Shown here: positions 35,839-47,867 of the stretch, piece after piece | Layout of the letters: every line of letters starts with the position of its first letter | How positions within the stretch are numbered: position 1 is the first letter of the stretch | Source: Viola odorata | Lineage: Eukaryota; Streptophyta; Magnoliopsida; Malpighiales; Violaceae | Length of the DNA: 64,000 nucleotides | Reading direction: 5' to 3' | NCBI GenBank assembly: GCA_963691705.1 | Contig: OY829539.1 | Coordinates: forward strand, 55,216,327 to 55,280,326 | Position numbers and translations under genes: made by a program | The notes under the pieces: generated by a model | Database searches by the model: none | The model's input: only the letters and a program-made list of their open reading frames with translations | Told to the model about the DNA's origin: nothing

Positions 35839-38800
35839 ATGGTCCGTTTACTCTCATGGAATTGCAGAGGCCTCCTATCATTGATAAAGAGGAGGTACAT
35901 ACGAGGGATGATAACAAGAGAATCTTTAGACATGGTTTTTGTGCAGGAAACCAAACGGGAAAATTTAAGTGACTTTTTTGTAACAACCTTGTGGAACTCA
36001 ACGAACCTAGAGTGGACATGGGTCCCAGCGATAGGAAGAGCATGTGGTTTACTTGCGATGTGGGATAAGCAGATATTCGAGGTTACAGACAAAGTGTTGG
36101 AAGACAGATTCATATGGTTGGAAGGTCGTTTCAAGAACTCAGGTTTTCGTTGTGTAATGATCAATATATATGCTTACAATGAAATTACCCACCGAGCTTT
36201 ACTGTGGGACCAATTGAGGAGGAAAATCCAAAGTTGTGGGCTTCATGTATTGATAGCAGGAGATTTTAATGAGGTCCTCAGGCCGGAAGAGAGGACTAGC
36301 GGAGACGTAATTACTAGAGGAATGAGTGACTTTCAAGATTGGGTGGACAACTGCAATCTCACGGATATCCCTCTTGTAGGTAGACGCTTTACATGGGCAA
36401 ATGCGGTCTGCCGTAGCAAGCTTGACAGAGTGTTAATACACCCAGAATGGAATTTAGCCTTTCCTAACAGTCAGATGGCAGCTCAAAGTAGGAATGGTTC
36501 TGACCATGTGCCTTTGCTTCTTAACTATGACAACACAGATTGGGGTCCTACTCCTTTTCGAGACCTGGACAGCTAGTGGGATTCAGAGGGATTTCTAGAT
36601 TTGATTTCTGGGCTATGAGCTGAAGCTGCAGAAATTTTCCCAAGCCAATTCCAGTTTATTAAGAAAATACGCTGGATAAAATCAAGGCTTCGCAGTTGGA
36701 ACCGTGATGTTTTTGGTAAGCTTGAGACTACCATCAAGAGGCTGCAATTAGCGGTGGATAGGATTGACAGGTTGGCAGATGAAAGGAGCTTGTCAGAGAC
36801 TGAAGTCCAAGAAAAGGAGAACGCGATGCTGTCATTGTGGGAAAAGCAAAAGCAAGTGGACCGCATGTGGCAAAAGAAGGCGAAAATCAGATGGGACACA
36901 AAAGGGGACCGCAATACAAAAAATTTCCACCATATGGCGAAGGGCTGGATAAGGAGGAATAAAATTTCAGTAATTGCTGACAATGATAGAATGCTGAAAT
37001 CTCCGGCCGAAATAAAACTAGCGGCTAAGCAGTACTACTCCAAGTTTTTCGAGTCGGTCAAGTGGAATAGACCTCGTATGAGCAACTTAGGATTCAAGAA
37101 ATTATCGGTAGAGCAAAGCAGCTGGTTAGATAGAGAAGTGCTGGGGGCGGAAGTATGGGATGCAGTTAGACAATGCAGCGGGGACAGGACACCAGGGCCG
37201 GACGGATTCACTTTTATTAAGAAAGCCTGGGGAGTTATAGGTGCAGATCTAAGCATGCTGGTCACTGAAGTTTTTAGGATAGGACGCTTTCCGTTAGGGG
37301 CGAACTCATCCTTCCTCACCCTAATCCCGAAAACATGTTCAGCGACAAGATTTGCGGAATATCACCCAATAAGTTTGGTTGGGAGTGTATACAAAATTAT
37401 AGCTAAAGTCTTAGCTAAACAGCTTGGGGCAGTGATTAAGACAGTCATTAGTGAGTTGCAACATGGGTTCTTACAAGGGCACAACACGCTAGACTGTGTT
37501 ATGCTAGCTAATGAAGTAACGCATCACCTTAAAGTTCGCCAACGTCAAGGATACCTATTTAAACTTGATTTCGAAAAGGCATACGACTCAGTTGAATGAG
37601 GATATTTATTTGATGTCTTACGCCATATGGGCTTCAGTCAGACTTGGTGCAATTGGATTAGCAATTGCCTCGGCTCAGCTAGGGTATCAGTACTCATCAA
37701 TGGATCACCGACGCAAGAGTTTGGGATCGAAAGAGGCCTACGACAGGGTTGTCCTATGTCACCATTTCTATTCAATATAGCAACAGAGAGCTTGCACCAG
37801 TTATTTGAGAGAGCGAAGACAGTAGGTCTTTTAAGAGGTATAGGTAACCAGGATGGAGGATGGAATATAACGCACCTTCAGTTCGCTGACGACACCATGG
37901 TATTCGTTAATAATGATGAAGGAGAAATTCAGTGCGTCAAAGGAATACTGCGATGGTTTGATGCATTTTCTGGACTAAAGGTAAATTATTTTAAGAGTTC
38001 TCTCGTGGGAATTAATGTGTATAGAGACATGGGGCTCGCAGTCGCTCGGAGAGCTGGCTGTAGATATGAGAACCTTCCATTCAAGTACCTAGGGTCTTTC
38101 GTGGGGATGAATCCTAAGAGAATAGCTAGCTGGGAGTTTCTGCTTGCGAAAATGAGGAAGAAACTTGCAAGTTGGAAGGGCCAATTGATGTCAGTGGGAG
38201 GTAGAATGACCTTGATCAAATCAGTTCTCACTAGCCTCCCCGTTTATAACATGTCCATTTTTCGCATGCCACGTGGGGTGGTGCAGCAATGTAACCAGAT
38301 CATGAGTAGATTTTTATGGAGTGGTGGTGACCACCACCGAGGCATAGCGAAGGTGAGCTGGCAGACTGCTATGCGGCCGAAAAATCTTGGAGGCTTAAAC
38401 TTGGGGTGTGTGCAAACTCGTAACGAAGCACTTCTTTTCAAATAGGTTTGGGGATTGACAAAGAGGGATAAGAAAATATGGGCAGAAATAGTGCGACAAG
38501 AATATGGTATTTCGTCGTTGAGTGACTTTTGGCGTGGTGATATTCCATTACTTTCTCCAATATGGAGAGATATCATCAAGGTGTGGGGCTGCTCATCTTC
38601 CCTATTTGATTTCTGGACCTCCAACGTTCACATACTCCAGGGGTCAGGCGAGACCATTCGATTCTAGTGGGACCCATGGACAGGAAGACTTCCGTTAGCT
38701 ATTAAGCATCCTCGCTTGTACTCGCTGGTCATCAACAAGATGGGAAACATTACGGACTATGGAAGTTGGCGAGAATCTGACTGGTGTTGGAACTTTACAT

Positions 38801-39507
38801 GGCGTAGAGGGTTGTTTGAGTGGGAGGTTGACGAGGTTCAGAATATGACGATATCCTTACAAGATCCAAAACGCTATAGCACAGCCAGTGAAATTAAATG
38901 GGATCTTGACAGTTCCCACAAGTTCTCCATAAAATCTTGTTGTACAGGGTTGTATAACGCAAGATTTGGCCACCATAAAAATGAAGTCCTAGCGTCGTGT
39001 TGGAAGGGGTTAATCCCTCTCCGTGTGGAATTTTTCTCCTGGTTGGTGCTTCAAGACCGAATAGCTACTAGGGAGCTTCTCCATAAAAGAAAGGTGGTGG
39101 CGGCTGAGGAGAATGTATGTATATTTTGTTCTCAACCGGGAGAGACGGTGAATCACATTTTTCTACATTGTTCAAAGATCGAACAATTATGGAGTGAGGT
39201 CGCATCTTGGGCAGGATTTACCTGGGCCATCCCGCGCGACACAATCACCTTGTGGTAAAGTTGGAGCAACCTGTGTACTGGTCAACACAGACAGATTCAC
39301 CAACTATGGACGATGCTTAAGTGTGCAATTTTGTGGGGCATTTGGAAATATCGTAATAGGATGATTTTCCAGCAGCACACTTACAACGATCAACAGCTAT
39401 TCCACTCCATCTTCGTCATTCTTAGTCAATGGGCTCATGCTCATGACAAATCCTTTCCTTACTCCTCGCTTCAGATGGCTCAATCGTCGACTTGGCTGGC
39501 TGTATAG
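35839..39507 (+). pseudogene. LINE ORF2 (endonuclease, RT, zf-RVT) with six in-frame stops
   Basis: All segments share one frame. In-frame stops are at 36574 (TAG), 36616 (TGA), 37597 (TGA), 38443 (TAG), 38665 (TAG) and 39256 (TAA), with a terminal stop at 39505. The APE-type endonuclease shows LLSWNCRGL, VQETKRE, AGDFNEVL and SDHVPLL (35839-36576). The RT shows TPGPDGF, KLDFEKAYDSVE, GLRQGCPMSPFLFN and QFADDTMVFV. The zf-RVT part has CIFCSQPGETVNHIFLHC. The sister LINE at 20775-23818 has Trp where the stops at 37597, 38443 and 38665 occur, so these are most simply TGG to TAG/TGA changes. ORF2 would target-prime reverse transcription at a nick; this copy is inactive. Confidence 0.92.
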
Positions 39508-39720
39508 GGTCCCAGAATTTCGGAGACAGCAGTCGAGTAGCTTAGCGCTAGATAGGTGTCTGATTTATTATGTAGCGAGTAGCTTGGCCGAAGCAATTCT
39601 TGGGCAGATCAACGACACCTATTCTTTGTTAAGGTGTAGGTTGGATCTTTGGCAGGACAGTCATGCTCTTCATGACCTTTTCTAATAAATATCAGCTTAT
39701 TCAAAAAAATCATGGCTTAC

Positions 39721-40552
39721 GTACTTTAGTCATGGCTTTGGATTTACAAATTCAATTCATGGCTAATCAAATTTGTTAATCGATATATAGCTAGCCATGA
39801 ATTGAACGGGTGGTGAGTTGAGCAATAGGTCCTATTTTTCTCCTAGTTTTTATTTTATTTTATGTAATTATTAAAAAAATTATCAAAAAAAAAATCCATA
39901 TACAAATTTTATATATATTCTTGAATTTTGATAATTTTTATAAAATTTTAATATAAAATTTATTTTTTATTGCACCGTTAGAATTTCAGACGAAAATTCT
40001 AACAATGATGACTATAATTTGATAAATTTCGATATGTCAAAGGCTAAAGTTTACAGGCCAAATGTTAGGAATTAAGGTAATTACATTGCTTATACCTCGA
40101 AGATTTTAGAATATTTTATTCATAATTCATTTTTTTTCAGGGTGGATTTAGAATTAAGCATTGGAGTGGTTGAGTTAGTTGCATACTACTAGCGCGTGAT
40201 TACATATATCGAGAAGAGAAAACCCCCTTAACTTGCAACCACCCATATTAATCACCACTGGTAATGAAATGTTCCTGTCTAAGCACAACAATTTCCCAAC
40301 AAGCTGCAGTCACTACATGAGGTTGTTTCAATTGTGCGTCTACCCTTTAATAAAAGAACAATAAGTTGTTGCGAACGATATAGATATACCTGAATTAGCC
40401 TATTCAGAAACACCCGTAATTAAGACCTGAAAAAACAATATACAACCTATTTATAAATGAAAATATTAAAAGAATTACAGCGCCAGAAAAAAGTACCAAG
40501 ATACAATCGAAAGAAAGAAAGAAAAAAAAGTGGCAAACACAATCATATCAAG
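39721..40552. other. spacer and promoter of tetraspanin 2
   Basis: AT-rich with no gene recognised. A TATA-like tttataaat lies at 40450-40458, about 95 bp upstream of the tetraspanin ATG at 40553. An in-frame ATG at 40457 would add 32 basic residues, but the family starts at MFR, so 40553 is preferred. Confidence 0.5.
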
Positions 40553-41635
40553 ATGTTTCGTGTATGCAATTGCCTTTTCTTGTTCTTGAACTTGTTGGTT
40601 CTCATTTCTGGGTTGGTCGCCTTAGCCTCCGCGCATTACTTCCAAACTCATGGCCTCCTGGTGGATTGCCAAAACCCAGCGCCAAACCCGTTAAGGGTTT
40701 TTGGTGTTGTTTTGATTGTTACATCTTTGATTGGCCTGATCGGAGGGATCTTCAGGCTCATGTTTTTGCTATGGGTGTACGCTTCAATGGCATTTTTGGT
40801 TCTCGTCGGACTGTTAAGTTTCTCGGTTGTTGTGTACGTGGCGAACAATTCGGAGGCCGACGCCATGTTTCTTGGGTTTAAGAAGCACAATATGGGGGAT
40901 ACCACATTGTGGTTAAAGAACACAGTTGCCAATGATAAGCTTTGGAGTCGGATTAGGACTTGTTTGGTTGATAGTCAATTTTGCCAAAATCTTGATGGGA
41001 TTGGTGTTCGAAAAGCTAAAGATTTTGTTACAAAGAATCTATCCCCTGCACAGGTATTTAAATATCTAAATTCCTGATTAAATCGTTAGTTTTAATTAGA
41101 GGTTTAAGGTTCTAAGTATTAAATATGCATTTGCGTTAAAATTTATGTGGAGAAGCTTTGTTATTCTTTAAGGTCTTGTCCGGCTCAAGACCAAAATAGT
41201 CGGCACTAAATATGGTGACGGGATATCGGGTCTGGACTAATAAAATAAGCAAATTTAATTGAAATAAATTGTGAATGCTTAATTTTTGTGGGGTTTTCTC
41301 TTCTTCTTTTCCAGACCGGTTGCTGCAAGCCACCTAAAGAGTGTGGGTTGGAATACAAGAATGCAACATATTGGGAGAAGCCAGAAACTGTCCAATATGC
41401 AGATAAAAGAGTCGCCGAGCACTGCGGTAAATGGAGCAATAGAGAAGATGAGCTCTGCTTTGACTGCAAAACGTGCAAGAAAGGAGTTGTGGAGATGAGC
41501 AAGGTTGCTTTGAAAATCTTCGCTATAATTGACGCCATTGATAGTGCCATGCTCATCATCATGTTCACACTTAGTTGCTTCCTGAGGAAAAGCATTTTAT
41601 CCCATAAGAAATACAATAGAGTAAACTACCCTTAA
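40553..41635 (+). CDS. tetraspanin 2 of the cluster
   Basis: Exon 1 40553-41053 (167 codons) ends LSPAQ at a GT donor. Exon 2 41315-41635 begins TGCCKPPKECGLEYKNATYW and ends NYP. The protein has 273 residues. It has four membrane segments (about 8-30, 46-68, 72-96 and 236-258), a large extracellular loop and the cysteine pattern CGKW ... LCFDCKTCKKGV. The intron position is identical to tetraspanins 1 and 3, directly before the GCCK motif. The first extracellular loop (DCQNPAPNPLR) and the membrane-proximal part of the large loop differ from its neighbours, so it is a diverged copy. Membrane organiser; partner proteins unknown. Confidence 0.92.
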
Positions 41636-42203
41636 AAATTTCTTTTAATTATGATGGATTTGTTTGTTCAGTAACTTTCAAATATATTTTAGGTGAATAA
41701 TTTCCCCCTTAAATATATATTAATTAGTCAACTTTTGTAGTCTCGCTTCATACAGTTTCAAAACAATTAATGCAAATATTTGTATGGATCGTATTTAACT
41801 AATTAGTAATTATTTATAATTAATTAATGGAAACAAATTAAGAACAAAAGTGCAATATCTAGGATTGCTTAATTAATTAATTAGTAGCATTATTATTAAT
41901 TGTTTCCGTGTTAATGGATAAGCACTAAAGGTAACTAACCACTTCGCCTTTAAAACAGCGGAAAACACTTCTAACAAAACAAAACTATTTCAAACTATGA
42001 AAATCACAGATTCAAAATTAAATTGCAGAAACTAAAAACAAGCAGATAACTGTAACAACAAATCCAGAGTTTCTTCGCTGTGCACCGTCTCATTATCCGA
42101 AACTAACACACCAACAAACAATTATATCCATTATATATACGTAAATCATCTTCTTCCATCAATCTCTTTGACAAGATTTTATATTTTTAGAAAGAAAAAA
42201 AAG
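41636..42203. promoter_or_regulatory. intergenic region with promoter of tetraspanin 3
   Basis: Short spacer between tandem tetraspanins. A TATA box, tatatata, at 42132-42139 lies about 65 bp upstream of the ATG at 42204. Repeated ttaattaatt words occur near 41820-41885. No gene is seen. Confidence 0.55.
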
Positions 42204-43471
42204 ATGCCTCGTCCGAGTAACATCTTTTTGGGCATCTTCAATGCAATAACTCTGCTTGCGGGTCTGGTCGCGATCGGATTTGGGTTATACTTTTTAATTG
42301 CAGGGAACACAGCGTGCCAGAAAGGGATCCAGAACCCGTTACTGTTAGCGGGTGGGGTATTTTTTGTGATATCATTGTTGGGGTTAATCGGTTCATGCTG
42401 CCGGAGCAATTTGTCTCTGGTTTTGTATTTGGTGGTTATGTTTGTTCTGATAGTGGGTCTGTTGGTCCTCACTGTATTTGGGATCTTGGTCACAAATCAA
42501 AAGATCGGTAAGGGCGCTTCAATTTTGTTTAGGGGTTCGGATCTGCCGAATTGGGTCAGGCACCATTTTGTGGATGGCAAGAAAAATTGGGATGGGATCA
42601 AGAATTGTTTGGTTTCTACCCACTTGTGTAGCGGTATTGGTGGTGATAATAAAGATGTTAATCGCAAAATATTGGCCGAGTTTTATAAGAAGCATTTGTC
42701 TCCTACTCAGGTAATTTTTTTGGTATCTTCATTCTTGTTAGAATTCACTTATACGAGGATGATTTTTATGTACTCATTGCTAGAATTAAAACAAAAATGA
42801 TAACGATACAAAGCAGTTTGATACTCTCACATCTTAAATAGAAAATCTTTATTTAATCTTGTTTGTATTAACTATTATCTACAATTGTTATACGTTCTAT
42901 TAACTATTATCTACAATTTAGTCATAGTTTTATCGGAAGTAATTTTGACAGTCATCCATACATACCCTTCTCGCTCTGCAGAAAGTACAACATATTTATT
43001 GTTAGCTTATCATAAGAATGAATAGAATTAACTCTTCTAATTTTACAGAAAGTACGACAAATCTGTTGTTAGTTTATTGCAAGAAATAATATTGATGTGT
43101 TAATGATCTTATCAGTATTATGAAACCAAAGGAGTAATAATTGTTTGATATATACGCAGACGGGTTGTTGTCAGCCGCCAACATCATGTGGATTTGTCTC
43201 CCAAAACGCAACAGTTTGGTTGCCTCCGAAAAGTGGGACGAAAGGTGCTGCTGCTGACAACAAGGACTGCAAAGCATGGAGCAATCACCAGGAAACGCTG
43301 TGTTTCAACTGCGAGTCGTGCAAGGTTGGATTTACAAATAGCATCAAGAAGAAATGGAGGGTTTTAGCAATTGTAAACTTCTGCTTCGCCATCTTGTGCA
43401 TCATCCTCTACTCCCTCGCCTGCTGTGCTAGGAAGAACAACAAACTAGATAATAAGTATTATTCGTACTAG
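42204..43471 (+). CDS. tetraspanin 3 of the cluster (TET8-like)
   Basis: Exon 1 42204-42710 (169 codons) and exon 2 43160-43471 (TAG stop) encode 272 residues. The start is MPRPSNIFLGIFNAITLLAG; an upstream in-frame TTG region is not a better start. TM1 about 8-30, TM2 44-65 with GLIGSCC, TM3 72-96, loop with NWVRHHFVDGKKNWDGIKNC, GCCQPPTSCGF at the exon 2 start, CKAWSNHQETLCFNCESCKVG, then TM4 and a CCARK tail. It resembles tetraspanin 1 more than tetraspanin 2 in the first 100 residues. The intron position is shared by all complete members. Intact by reading. Confidence 0.93.
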
Positions 43472-44974
43472 TAATTAATTAACCTTAAATAATTCTCGTT
43501 ATGTTGTAGTTTAAGTGTTCCATTTGTTTGTGAGATATATGGTTAATTGTTAGTCGATTGTTTAAAGACTCAAATAGTCAAATGTATACGTTTGATTGTT
43601 TAAATTAGATGTTTACTGGTGGGACTTGTTGTGACATGACCTTTTTTTTTCCTTTGTCATCTTCTCGTTGACATGTAGAATTTTACGTTATAGATCGACA
43701 TTATTTTGTGTATAGATCGACATTATTTTGTGTATAGACTAACTAGCAAATCGGGTAATATTAGCATCATAAGAATTTTAATTGAAATAAAAATTATTCA
43801 CATTAAATTTTATAAAAAATATTAAAAGAAGTAGTTATGTATGATTTAGTGGTCCGATAAAATTTTTATATGAATATTGAGACTAAATTAATTATTTACG
43901 AATTTATTCGAAAATCGTCTACGAATATGAAGACTAAATTAATCATTTTAGAGCTTGATTGGAAATTTTTAACAAATTAGAAACTAAATTAATCAATTAG
44001 GGGTTAATTGGAAAAAAAATAAACAGAGAGATTAAATTTATCAAAAATAATTTTTTATATAAAAGGCAGATAATTTCGTACTAGAACTCAAATCTACATG
44101 CTTCCACTTTTCAAAACCCCATTTTCTTATATAAGTGTTCAACTGATCATTTTCTTATATAAGTTTTCTTAATTAATGTAACACATTTTTTTACTTTAAA
44201 AAATATGCCTAAAAGAAAGTTGACACGTAGTGAGCCTTTTCGTACAACAATGACTTGATCGGCCCAACCCTTATTGAGGATTGAAGTGAGAATTTTTTTT
44301 GTTTGGAATGGCTGAAATTAAGAATTATTTTATGGTTTAAAGATAGGTGGATTTAATATATTTTTTTTTCACTTCCTGGTTATTCTTTTTATTCTTTTTT
44401 ATAAGAAATTAAACTTATTCGAGCATTGATTAAGTACTAAAATTCTATATTTTTACTACCTAATTATTTATAATTTGAACAGTAAATCTATTAATTAAAT
44501 TAAATTCTCTCCACTTTTGCAGGGAAAAGTAAGAGAGGTGACTTGAAGAGGAAAGTAGTAGAAGAAGAAAGGGAAGTAGCAAAGAGCCATTCTTGACCAC
44601 TTTCTTGGCCAATAAGAGTTAATGAGCCGGATTCTTACGGGAAATCCTAGAGATTAGCGCACTTATCAGATCAGCGATAGGAGAAATTGGGACGACTTGG
44701 AAGTCTTTTTCATCAGGCATAAACCTTCCTATTAGGAGTCTACACATAGAAAAGATCAGAAATAATTTGTTAATTAAGATTTATCTTTTTGGTTATTATT
44801 TTTAAGTAGCACAAGAAATGTAGCTAAACTATTTAAGCTACGAAGTGTTCTTTGGAGAATAGGCTTCTCCTTTATCAATTTTCTGAGTTTTATTTTGTGA
44901 ACATCTTATTCTGTGATTTCCGAGTTGAAAAATTATAGATTACTATTTTTATTAAACCGATTATTATGTTTTTT
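43472..44974. other. AT-rich spacer downstream of the tetraspanin cluster
   Basis: No gene is supported. A 24-bp unit (tatagatcgacattattttg plus tgta) is repeated twice at about 43691-43738. The segment from about 44520 onward (poly-purine, then text resembling LTR R/U5 sequence) may belong to the dispersed repeat that is clearly recognised from 44975. Confidence 0.45.
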
Positions 44975-47440
44975 TCATCAATGTCAATGTCTAGCTAAAT
45001 CCTTAATTCCTAATAAGGGCATTCTTGTTTCATGATATCTAAATATTTTTTATAATTGATTTCTATATTTGCATTTGTATTCATGAGGTTTCTGCAAAAA
45101 CAAATTGCTTTTCAAGTTAGGTTTAGATCTTGTCAATCCAAGTCCTAATCTGATTAATTGAAGTCGGTCTTAAAGGTGACGGTAGACCTCAAATTCGGAT
45201 AGATATAATCAGACAACTAATCTCGCGAAGATTAGAGAAACCAAGTGATCTAATTCAGACACAATTGACAATTGAGGATCCTGAGTTAGGAGTTGTCTTC
45301 CCCTTTTCTGAATCAATCAATTTAGTAAACCATTTAACCAGCAAGTGCTAGTTGATTAGGTGATACGAGCATGGATCCGTTTGACATGAGTGTGAGCCCA
45401 CCCGTGACTACATTTATTGCCAACGAAAGACCACCAGCGTGGCCTAGCTTCCCCGCACTCGTGCGCAAAAGAGGAATTTGGGCAGTGCTTGGCGTCATGA
45501 CGCCAAGGACTGGAATTCTGGCACATGTTGGACCATTTTGGGCATTGGATGAGCTATCAAGGCCCTATTGTTTAAAGGTATTTTGGCACATGTTGGACCA
45601 TTTTGGGCCTAGCTTTCCCTTTGTAATAAGCTTTAGTATAAACAACTAGACTTAGACTCATTTTAGACTTGTCTTTGATTTGAATGTGATTTCCTCATAG
45701 ACCATATCTTAGGTTAGGTTTAGGCTTTAGGCTTTAGGGTTGTCCATCCTTATTGGTGGAAGGGTAGGCTTGATTAGAGATCGTTGTTAGTGACATAGAA
45801 AGGTTACCTTACTATTGTTGTAAGGAGGGTTTTCTCCACTTTCAAGTTCAATACAAGTATCCATTCAATACCTCTCTATCCTTCATCTATTAAATCCGCT
45901 GCATACTACTCCATCGTCCATCATCTATCCTTCATCCGTTCACTCCTTTCATCCGTGGTTACTGATATGGTCCTTATATGTAGACCAAGCCATTTGATGG
46001 ATCGTTGCTCAGCGATAAGGATTTGAATGCGGAATTGTTAACTCGTCAGAAACTCCAACCCTCCTAAGCGCAATGCATAGACAACCTGGATGAAATCTTC
46101 TGAGGTTCTTCAAAGGAGCCTGACCCTCCTAGGTGCAATACCTAGACAACCCAGACGAACGATGAATAGGATGATAACTTCGGGTTTTACTTGAGACTAG
46201 ATGCGGCTTATCAAACCGGATATAGAACAAGGATCTTGAAGATCAAATAAAGACGACGCTTCTTTGTTTTTAATAAACTGAACTGAACTAATGAAATAAA
46301 GAGGTGGCATACTCTTCTTAAAGAGATCCGCAAAATCCTAATCTAGGAAGTTCACATGCGTTATACTTCCTAGAAACACTTCTACTTATTTAAAATAAAA
46401 TTCACCTAGATAAATAAAGTCAAATAACTTAAAAAAATAGATTAATAAATACAATATAATCATTCCAGAACGCATTTGCATCATCAGGCCAAGGTTTGGG
46501 CCGAATTCTCCAAGCTGCGGGCTGCTCACGTTCACACTGCGCGCCAAAATGTCTCATAGGGCTACCTTTCAAACCGCTAGTCCAAACGGGCTGAAACTTA
46601 TCCCATTCAATAGCTAAGACACAAAAATAATAGGAGGGAGCTCCTATTCCTGGTCCGGGCCTGACTGGTCCAAAGAATGGTTGTTGGCGTTGACGGACGC
46701 GTTTTGAATTCCTCATCCGCGTAGGATTAATGTCAGCGAAAATGTCTCGATCAATAACAAACAAACGGCTTGGTCGTTTGATCTGAAAATTGTACACAAT
46801 GAATAAGACATCCTAAGGTTTCAGAATTGATATAGATCGCATGATTCTGACCTCTGATGATCAAGATATGGTCCGGCGAAGTTGTCCGTCATGTTTGCGC
46901 TTAGGGCACTTGTGCATGCAAAAGTAGCAACGGGCCATCTTGCAAGCTGCTCGTCCAAATGTCCTCAAACTTGGCAGAGGCTCTCCTAAGATCCCAATCG
47001 GTCTTGTATTTATCTTGGAACCCGATTTGGAACCTTTCTTCCATGAATTGGCTCGTGTAGATGTGCAACCTTGCGTTATGCGCCTCCAAGCCACCTTCCA
47101 TGTCATCCTTCGCCTAAGGACATGATCCAAAAACGTTCCTTGCCCTATCTCCATGTCTAGAGGCTGTATTAACCTCACTGAAAGCTTTGCAACATCTTGG
47201 GCTCGACGTTTTGGGTTGATTGGCCTTGATCGCAAGGTGTGTGCGCTTTGTGAGTGTGCTAGGGCTAGTCTCGGGGCTAGGATCGTATCAGTTACCATCC
47301 TCCCAACGAGGACTAGATCCTTCATCAATCCATTTGGTCATCTTCTCCAAATTGGAACCAAGACCATATCATTGGGATTACCTAATAAAGTGCCCTTTTA
47401 GGTAATTTGATATAGGAGGGAAGTAGGGATCCTAAGAAGT
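44975..47440 (-). repeat. dispersed repeat X, copy 1, split by an LTR-like insertion
   Basis: Bases 44975-45360 plus 47377-47440 are, in reverse complement, the same sequence as 63554-64000. Examples are ggatcctgagttaggagttg and aatttgatataggagggaag, each with an inverted counterpart. The 2-kb stretch between them is absent from the other copy. The identity of X is unknown; it is probably part of a retroelement. It may extend further left than 44975, because the other copy is cut by the window end. Confidence 0.8.
45361..47371. mobile_element. LTR-like insertion inside repeat X
   Basis: The insertion starts TGATACGAG and ends GACCATATCA, a TG...CA arrangement. It is flanked by ttagg (45356-45360) and ttggg (47372-47376), a one-mismatch 5-bp target duplication; the uninterrupted copy near 63600 reads gattaggattacc when complemented. 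The left 600 bp resemble a gypsy LTR, with a perfect palindrome cttggcgtcatgacgccaag at 45488-45507. A second TGATATGGTCC begins at 45963 and mirrors the right end, so the unit may be composite. Open frames at 46429-47328 have no recognisable domains. Superfamily and orientation are undecided. Confidence 0.55.
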
Positions 47441-47867
47441 ATAACTGGGTTCTATAACAACTCTATAAGATAAGAATGAATAGCCTTGAATCAATGATCG
47501 AACAATTAGAAACATAACTCGCTGATGCCCTTATCAGGAATCATCCCATAACTATTTTCACAAATCTCATCAACATTCTTGGCCAAAAAGCCAACCCAGA
47601 ATCCTTTCATCTATTTTACTTGTTTTTAGAATCTTACATTTTTTGACAAACAAAACTCCCCAATTGTTACTAAAAGTGCCCTTTACTAGTCAATTAAGGA
47701 ATCCTAAGATCAACCTTTGTTTCCCTATGGATGAACCTCTTACTACTATCTGCTAGCCCATTGTGGACTGTTTTAAGTTGTATTTATTAATTAATTTTCA
47801 CGGTATCGACGACCGATCACGTAGCTTAGTTCTAGACTTCGACATTTGAATGACCTTTTGAATTCCT
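47441..47867. other. spacer, nothing recognised
   Basis: AT-rich DNA between repeat X and a LINE fragment, with no coding or repeat feature identified. Confidence 0.5.

Larger units (their letters stand above)
34148..39709 (+). mobile_element. full-length L1-type LINE with 11-bp target duplication
   Basis: The element is bounded by the direct repeat tcatggcttac at 34137-34147 and 39710-39720. It ends cagcttattc plus a short A run at 39703-39709. It contains a 5' UTR, ORF1 (34326-35804) and ORF2 (35839-39507) encoding endonuclease, reverse transcriptase and zf-RVT, and a 3' UTR. The intact target duplication with both ORFs present shows that this insertion was not 5'-truncated. ORF2 has six in-frame stops but no obvious frameshift. 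Confidence 0.93.

Noticed and set aside
40457..40552. Upstream in-frame ATG of tetraspanin 2 as the true start
   Set aside because: It would add 32 Lys/Arg-rich residues not seen in tetraspanins and overlaps the TATA-like sequence; the MFR start at 40553 matches tetraspanin 1.
45371..45649. 92-codon frame as a host gene
   Set aside because: It lies in an LTR-like insertion and spans the palindrome at 45488-45507; no domain was recognised.
46429..47328. Two minus-strand frames (122 and 155 codons) as genes
   Set aside because: They lie inside the LTR-like insertion and show no conserved motif; possibly remnants of retroelement coding sequence, but not supportable.
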